Below are positions 46,443-50,827 of a stretch of DNA of 50,827 bases, one piece after another. The notes below the pieces were generated by a model, which was not told the DNA's origin, made no database searches, and saw only the letters and a program-made list of their open reading frames with translations. The first letter of the stretch is position 1. The number at the start of each line of letters is the position of its first letter. The stretch spans positions 1 through 50,827 of the forward strand of contig JAUIJH010000019.1 of NCBI GenBank assembly GCA_030431335.1. The letters are read 5' to 3'. Position numbers and translations under genes: made by a program. This DNA comes from Alphaproteobacteria bacterium. GTDB lineage: Bacteria; Pseudomonadota; Alphaproteobacteria; Rhizobiales; Amorphaceae.

Positions 46443-47347
46443 GGTGCCCCATCGAGATCCGCGTGCGTGGGCATCGCAGCTCCCGTGCGGGCGCATGTAT
46501 AGGCCGAGGCAGTTTGCGCGAACGTCATGAGATCGGCAAGCGCGCCGCTGTCATAGCCGCCCAGACGCTCACGCGATAGGGCACCGTCCCGCTGGAGCCG
46601 GAAAAGCAGCGCAGCCATAAAGGAATCCCCCGCACCGACCGTGTCGACCAGCCGGCTGCACTGGCTGGCGACGTGGGCCGAACCATGCCGCGTATAGGCC
46701 GTCGCGCCATTTTGTGCCGCCGTGAGCACCGCCATCGAAGCTCCGGCCTGGACGAGCTGCTGCATGTAGGCTTCGGCCTCCCCTTCGCCAATCACTTCAA
46801 TGTCTGTGACACTCGCCTTAACCACACCTGAAAGGGCGGCAAGGCGCCTGAGTCGTGCCCGGTATTCCGCCGCGTCGGTGATGCTCGGCGGTCTCGCATT
46901 GTAATCGATCGTGATCAGCGGCGCGGTGCGGGCGAGCGCCTCGATGCGGCTGCCGACCGGTTCGTGCGCCAGCACGGCCGAGCCGATGGACAGGCACCGC
47001 GTGCCCGCCGGCAGCGGCGGCAGGGCGGTGTCGTGCATCACCCGGTCGGGATCGGCGATATTGTAGCGCGCTTCGGGCCCGCTATCGTCCACCACGGCAA
47101 CGGGCGTGGCGCGCTCGCCGATGCGCACGGCGCCGCAGTCCACCCCCGCGCCGCGCAGCGTGGCGAGGAAGCGGCGTCCGAGCTCGTCGCGCGACAGTTC
47201 CCACAGGTAGCCGCTGGCGCCGCCGAGGCGCGCGATGCCGAGCGCCACCGTGTAGTGGGAGCCGCCGAGCACCGGGCGATAGAGCACCTCGTCGCCCGTC
47301 CGCTCCGGAATGAGATCGACGAGCGCTTCCCCGCACGTAACGATCAA
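46430..47347 (-). CDS. PfkB-family sugar kinase (fructokinase-like)
   Basis: A 305-residue ribokinase-fold kinase. The N-terminus (M)IVTCGEALVDLIPERTG and LGGSHYTVALGIARLGGASGYLWELSRDELGRRF form the sugar-binding part; LVDTVGAGDSFMAALLFRL holds the catalytic Asp241 and anion hole. Fructokinase is the best guess, but the usual GGxPxN glycine pair reads GGSHYT. Start is TTG 47347, the only in-frame start (a stop lies just upstream), with GAGGG nine bases ahead. The gene runs toward the PKS with a 184-base gap, so read-through into the PKS is conceivable but no functional link is evident. Confidence 0.85.
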   Translation of the reverse strand: MIVTCGEALVDLIPERTGDEVLYRPVLGGSHYTVALGIARLGGASGYLWELSRDELGRRFLATLRGAGVDCGAVRIGERATPVAVVDDSGPEARYNIADPDRVMHDTALPPLPAGTRCLSIGSAVLAHEPVGSRIEALARTAPLITIDYNARPPSITDAAEYRARLRRLAALSGVVKASVTDIEVIGEGEAEAYMQQLVQAGASMAVLTAAQNGATAYTRHGSAHVASQCSRLVDTVGAGDSFMAALLFRLQRDGALSRERLGGYDSGALADLMTFAQTASAYTCARTGAAMPTHADLDGAPLCY

Positions 47348-47843
47348 AGGGCGCGTCCCTCGATCAGCACCGCGGGGTGCACCGGGTCAAAAATAGCCAA
47401 CGTGCCATCGTGCATGACGCCTCGCCGCGAACACCATGGGAGATATAGAGCGCTTAACGACATAGTGCGCCGGAGGTCCAATACATAGCGGTCTTACAAA
47501 AGGCCTCGTCGGCGATTTTCCGACCGAAACACGACGGATCTCCCATCGTCGGCTTGCTTGCGATTCGTCGTCCCTCCGTCTTGTGCGTATCAGGGTACGT
47601 GTTGCAGATGCCGGTCGCAAATAAAACATCTTTAGATTGCGGCGTTCGGCGGCCCCGTCCGGGAGGTGGGCGCCGACGAGCCGCCGTTAACTTTTCCGAC
47701 GTGCTCGCCGCAAGCGGAGATCGACTGCGCGAGGCAGGTGCTCCCGGTTTGGTTACAAGCTGCAACACCAATTGAGCGGGAATCCGCCGCCTTTTGCTAG
47801 TCGCTAACTTATTCATTGCGATCGGCGTGCTATTTCGCAGCCT
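47348..47843. other. Large divergent intergenic region
   Basis: 496 bases between the divergent kinase (-) and oxidoreductase (+) genes. It is visibly less GC-rich than the neighbours (for example the AT-rich patch near 47620-47640). It should hold promoters in both directions. A 73-codon open frame at 47554-47775 does not look like a protein. No tRNA, riboswitch or long repeat was recognised, so part of it remains unexplained. Confidence 0.4.
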
Positions 47844-48758
47844 ATGAACAAGTGCCATGTGGCCGTGATCGGCGCCGGGTCTTTCGGTCGTCACCACGTT
47901 CGCCATCTCGTCTCTCACCCCGACGTGGAACGGGTCACGATCGTCGATCGTGACAGAAATAGAGCGATTCTGCTGGCCGACATGCACGGCGCGGACGTGT
48001 CGCCGACGGTGGACGGCCTCGATATCGACGCCGCCATCGTGGCCGTGCCGACCGAATCACATGCCGCCGTCGCCGGCCCGCTGCTTGCCGACGGCATTCA
48101 TTGTTTCATCGAAAAGCCGGTGGCCGAATCGGCGCACGACGCGCGGTCGCTGATCGCGGCGGCCGCTCGCAGCGGCGCGGTGTTGCAGGTGGGCCACATC
48201 GAGCGCTTCGGTGCCGCCTTCGAGGCGCTGTCGGAGGCGACCGGCCGGGTCGGCCACATCGCCTGCCGCCGCCACAATCCGCCGCGCCCCGTGCCCCCCA
48301 CCGTCGACGTCGTGCTCGACCTCATGATCCACGACATCGACCTGGCCCTCGCACTGGACGGCACCCCGGTCGCCGCAATCCGCGCCCATGCGCCGGACGG
48401 CATCGGCCAGGAGTGCTGCATCGCCGAACTGCGCTTCGAAAGCGGGGTCGTCGCGCTGCTGTCGGCGAGCCGCCTGTCGCCGGTCGTCGAGCGCAACCTC
48501 ATCGTCCACGACGACAAAGGTGTCTGGTTCGCGGACCTGACGCAAAAAACACTGAGCCGCACCATCGGCGGCGACGTGCACGAGATCGCGCTCGACACCG
48601 AACGCGACAACCTGGCTCTCGAGATCGGCGAGTTCATCGACGCCGCCCTCGGTCGCCGCCCCCCTCGCGTGGACGGCGCCGCCGGCCTCGCAGCCCTTGC
48701 CGTCGCAAATGAGATTCGCGCGGCGATCGCCCCCCTGTCTCTCCAGTTGTCTGCATAA
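47844..48758 (+). CDS. Gfo/Idh/MocA-family oxidoreductase, GnnA-like
   Basis: A 304-residue NAD(P)-dependent oxidoreductase. Rossmann motif VAVIGAGSFGRHHVRHL, the family lysine in CFIEKPVAE, QVGHIERFGAAF and DVVLDLMIHDIDLALAL. It is followed nine bases later by a DegT-type aminotransferase. This pair matches GnnA/GnnB, which oxidise then aminate C3 of UDP-GlcNAc to give UDP-GlcNAc3N for lipid A with a 2,3-diaminoglucose backbone; such lipid A is common in Hyphomicrobiales. A WbpB-like role in O-antigen sugar synthesis is the alternative. Start is ATG 47844 with no strong ribosome binding site. Confidence 0.8.
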   Translation: MNKCHVAVIGAGSFGRHHVRHLVSHPDVERVTIVDRDRNRAILLADMHGADVSPTVDGLDIDAAIVAVPTESHAAVAGPLLADGIHCFIEKPVAESAHDARSLIAAAARSGAVLQVGHIERFGAAFEALSEATGRVGHIACRRHNPPRPVPPTVDVVLDLMIHDIDLALALDGTPVAAIRAHAPDGIGQECCIAELRFESGVVALLSASRLSPVVERNLIVHDDKGVWFADLTQKTLSRTIGGDVHEIALDTERDNLALEIGEFIDAALGRRPPRVDGAAGLAALAVANEIRAAIAPLSLQLSA

Positions 48759-48767
48759 AGGTTGAAG

Positions 48768-49928
48768 ATGTCCGCATACGCTCTCAGGGCCCCCGTAGAA
48801 AACCGGCCGGTGCCCTTCTTCGACCTGAAGCCGCAGCAGGCCCGGCTTCGTCACGACATCGACCGGCGCGTCGCCAAGGTCATGGACCACGGCCAGTTCA
48901 TCCTCGGTCCCGAGGTACAGGAACTCGAGCAGCAGCTCGAGGAGTTCTCCCACGTCAAGCACGTCATTGGCGTGTCGTCCGGGCGCGATGCGCTGATCAT
49001 GGCGCTGATGGCGATGGGTGTGGGCGCGGGCGACGCGGTGCTGGTGCCCGCCTTCACCTTCTCGGCCACCGCGGCGGTGGTGATCGCGGTCGGCGCGACG
49101 CCCATCTTCGTCGACGTGGACGCCACCACCTACAATCTGGCGCCCGAAGGCATCGCCGGGGCGGTCGCCAGCGCGCGCGCCCGCGGCCTGACGCCGAAGG
49201 CCGTGATGCCGGTCGACCTGTTCGGCCTGCCGGCGGACTACGAGGCCATCGGGCTCGAGGCCGAGGCGCATGGCCTCAAGGTGATCGCCGATGCGGCGCA
49301 GAGCTTCGGCGGCCGCGGCGCCGGCGCCTTCGTCGGCGCGCTCGCCCCGATCTCCTGCGTCAGCTTCTACCCGACCAAGCCGCTCGGCGCCTTCGGCGAC
49401 GGTGGTGCGGTGCTGACCAACGAGGACGACCTGGCCGAGCAAGTGCGCCAGATCCGCACCCACGGCCGCCAGGGCGACGGCGACGAGGCGATGCGCATCG
49501 GCATGACCGGCCGGCTCGACACCATTCAGGCCGCCGTGCTCCTGTCCAAGCTGTCCGTCTTCAAGGCCGAGCTGAACCGTCGCGCCGAGATCGCGGCGCT
49601 CTACCGCGAGCGCCTCGCCGGCGTGTGCGGCCTGCCGCCGGCCGACCACCCGCATCGCTCCGCCTGGGCGCTCTACACCGTGCGCGTGCCCAACCGCGAC
49701 GCGGTCCGCGCGGCGCTCGCCGAGCGGCAGATCGGCACGGCCCTCTTCTACCGCGTGCCGCTGCACAAGCACCCGGCCTTCGCCAGCGTCCTGTCGGGCG
49801 ATGAGGATCTGCGGGTCTCCGAGAGCCTGTCGCACCAGGTGCTGAGCCTGCCGATGTGGCCTGACCTGTCCGACGAGGACGCCCACCAGGTCGCCGACGC
49901 GCTGATCGAGGTGATGCGCGCGGGCTGA
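48768..49928 (+). CDS. DegT/DnrJ/EryC1/StrS-family sugar aminotransferase, GnnB-like
   Basis: A 386-residue PLP-dependent nucleotide-sugar aminotransferase. Motifs: VPFFDLKPQQARL, GPEVQELEQQLEEF, GVSSGRDALIMALMA, PAFTFSATAAVVIAVGATPIFVDVD, VIADAAQSFGG and SFYPTKPLGAFGDGGAV containing PLP-lysine Lys204. ATG 48768 follows AAAGG and the oxidoreductase stop by nine bases. Likely transaminates the 3-keto product of the preceding enzyme to a 3-amino sugar nucleotide. A strong hairpin terminator follows the stop, so the two genes form a two-gene operon. Confidence 0.9.
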   Translation: MSAYALRAPVENRPVPFFDLKPQQARLRHDIDRRVAKVMDHGQFILGPEVQELEQQLEEFSHVKHVIGVSSGRDALIMALMAMGVGAGDAVLVPAFTFSATAAVVIAVGATPIFVDVDATTYNLAPEGIAGAVASARARGLTPKAVMPVDLFGLPADYEAIGLEAEAHGLKVIADAAQSFGGRGAGAFVGALAPISCVSFYPTKPLGAFGDGGAVLTNEDDLAEQVRQIRTHGRQGDGDEAMRIGMTGRLDTIQAAVLLSKLSVFKAELNRRAEIAALYRERLAGVCGLPPADHPHRSAWALYTVRVPNRDAVRAALAERQIGTALFYRVPLHKHPAFASVLSGDEDLRVSESLSHQVLSLPMWPDLSDEDAHQVADALIEVMRAG

Positions 49929-49955
49929 TTCGCCGCCGCCGCGACGCGATTTGTG

Positions 49956-49984
49956 AAGGGCGGTCCTTGCGGCCGCCCTTTTCG
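49956..49984 (+). terminator. Rho-independent terminator after the aminotransferase gene
   Basis: AAGGGCGG (49956-49963) and CCGCCCTT (49973-49980) form an eight-base-pair stem with a nine-base loop, running into TTTT (49979-49982). It lies 27 bases after the stop codon. Confidence 0.75.
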
Positions 49985-50001
49985 CGAGTCATCTGTTGGC
50001 G

Positions 50002-50827
50002 ATGGCACAGATCACCATCGTCGGCGGGGGGCTTGCGGGCTCCGAGGCCGCCTTTCAGCTGGCGCGGCGCGGTCACACCGTGCACCTGCACGAGATGCGG
50101 CCCGTGCGCGGCACTCCCGCGCACAAGACGGACGCGCTGGCGGAGCTGGTGTGCTCCAACTCCTTCCGCTCCGACGATGCGCAAAACAGCGCCGTCGGCC
50201 TGCTCCACGCCGAGTTGCGCGACCTCGGCTCGCTGGTCTTTGCCAGCGCCGACGAGCATCAGGTGCCCGCGGGCGGCGCGCTGGCCGTCGATCGCGAGGG
50301 CTTTGCCGCCGCCATCACGGCGGCGCTGGAGGGGGACGAGCGCATCGTCATCCACCGCGAGGAGGTGACGCGCCTGCCGGACGGGCCCACCATCGTCGCC
50401 ACCGGCCCGCTGACGAGCGACGCGCTGGCGACCGAGATCGCGGCCCTCACCGGCGCCGACGCGCTCGCCTTCTTCGATGCCATCGCCCCCATCGTCTACC
50501 GCGAGAGCGTCGACATGGACGTCGCCTGGTTCCAGTCGCGCTACGACAAGCCGGGCCCCGGCGGCACCGGGCGCGACTATCTCAACTGCCCCATGGACCG
50601 CGACCAGTACGAGGCCTTCATCGATGCGCTGCTGGCCGCGGAGCGCGTCCCCTTCAAGGGTTTCGAGGACACGCCCTATTTCGACGGCTGCCTGCCCATC
50701 GAGGTGATGGCCGAGCGCGGCCGCGAGACGCTGCGCCACGGGCCGATGAAGCCGGTGGGCCTCACCAACCCGCACCAGCCGGACGTGAAGGCCTACGCCG
50801 TCGTCCAACTGCGCCAGGACAACGCGC
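50002..50827 (+). CDS. trmFO: tRNA U54 methyltransferase TrmFO, folate/FAD-dependent (3' end outside window)
   Basis: Methylates U54 in the T-loop of tRNA using methylenetetrahydrofolate and FADH2. The visible 275 residues start [34 protein letters not shown] (FAD-binding [10 protein letters not shown]) and contain [64 protein letters not shown] and [21 protein letters not shown]. All are hallmark TrmFO segments. The frame stays open to the window edge. It starts 20 bases past the upstream terminator. Confidence 0.97.
   Translation, partial: MAQITIVGGGLAGSEAAFQLARRGHTVHLHEMRPVRGTPAHKTDALAELVCSNSFRSDDAQNSAVGLLHAELRDLGSLVFASADEHQVPAGGALAVDREGFAAAITAALEGDERIVIHREEVTRLPDGPTIVATGPLTSDALATEIAALTGADALAFFDAIAPIVYRESVDMDVAWFQSRYDKPGPGGTGRDYLNCPMDRDQYEAFIDALLAAERVPFKGFEDTPYFDGCLPIEVMAERGRETLRHGPMKPVGLTNPHQPDVKAYAVVQLRQDNA

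Noticed and set aside
47554..47775. 73-codon plus-strand open frame in the 47348-47843 gap
   Set aside because: No ribosome binding site, mixed composition with Arg/Pro-rich runs, no recognisable similarity.

Overview
This is a GC-rich chromosomal segment from an alphaproteobacterium, most probably of the order Hyphomicrobiales (Rhizobiales). The reasons are the gene string hisB-DUF2628-hisH-hisA-hisF-hisE-coaA, an ArsR-methyltransferase regulator fused in front of metF-metH, the alphaproteobacterial style of the protein sequences, frequent ATGA/GTGA start-stop overlaps, and a GnnA/GnnB-like pair that would suit the diaminoglucose lipid A common in that order. No tRNA, rRNA, insertion sequence, phage gene or CRISPR array was seen, and both ends are cut inside genes (hisB on the left, trmFO on the right).

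Layout. 1-4506 (+): histidine biosynthesis operon ending in pantothenate kinase. 4665-7199 (+): a large secreted SH3 protein, convergent with a signal-peptide-bearing fumarylacetoacetase/hydratase-family protein (7209-8069, -). 8187-13851 (-): methionine/SAM cycle operon (SahR-like regulator, metF, metH) with a well-formed promoter and a perfect ArsR-type operator. 13922-22252 (-): purine catabolism operon: ABC binding protein, permease, uraH, xdhA, xdhB, xdhC, and a UraD-dehydrogenase fusion. 22488-25125 (+): phosphonate-type mini-cluster (hexapeptide transferase, DUF1045 2H phosphoesterase, phnM). 25198-31693: mixed genes (TAXI-like binding protein, EamA exporter, mccB, nicX-like dioxygenase, fthC, YmdB phosphoesterase). 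31715-33834: quorum-sensing locus with convergent luxI and luxR and several inverted or direct repeats. 33968-37455 (+): yebC, a membrane-anchored unknown, ruvC-ruvA-ruvB. 37514-46245 (-): a two-gene secondary-metabolism operon. 46430-50827: PfkB sugar kinase (-), then GnnA/GnnB-like genes and trmFO (+).

The most exciting part is 37514-46245. A single 2448-residue reducing polyketide synthase (KS-AT-DH-degenerate MT-structural KR-ER-KR-ACP, no thioesterase) is translationally coupled to a PLP-dependent alpha-oxoamine synthase. This architecture resembles, in logic, the fungal fumonisin/AAL-toxin pair: the oxoamine synthase would release the acyl chain by decarboxylative condensation with an amino acid, giving a long-chain 2-amino-3-ketone (a sphingoid-base-like molecule). 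A LuxI/LuxR pair lies about 4 kb away from this operon, but no direct regulatory link can be shown from sequence.

The second unusual item is the natural fusion of OHCU decarboxylase (UraD) to a malate/lactate/ureidoglycolate-type dehydrogenase inside a purine operon that has xanthine dehydrogenase and HIU hydrolase but no visible urate oxidase, and an ABC transporter without a visible ATPase.
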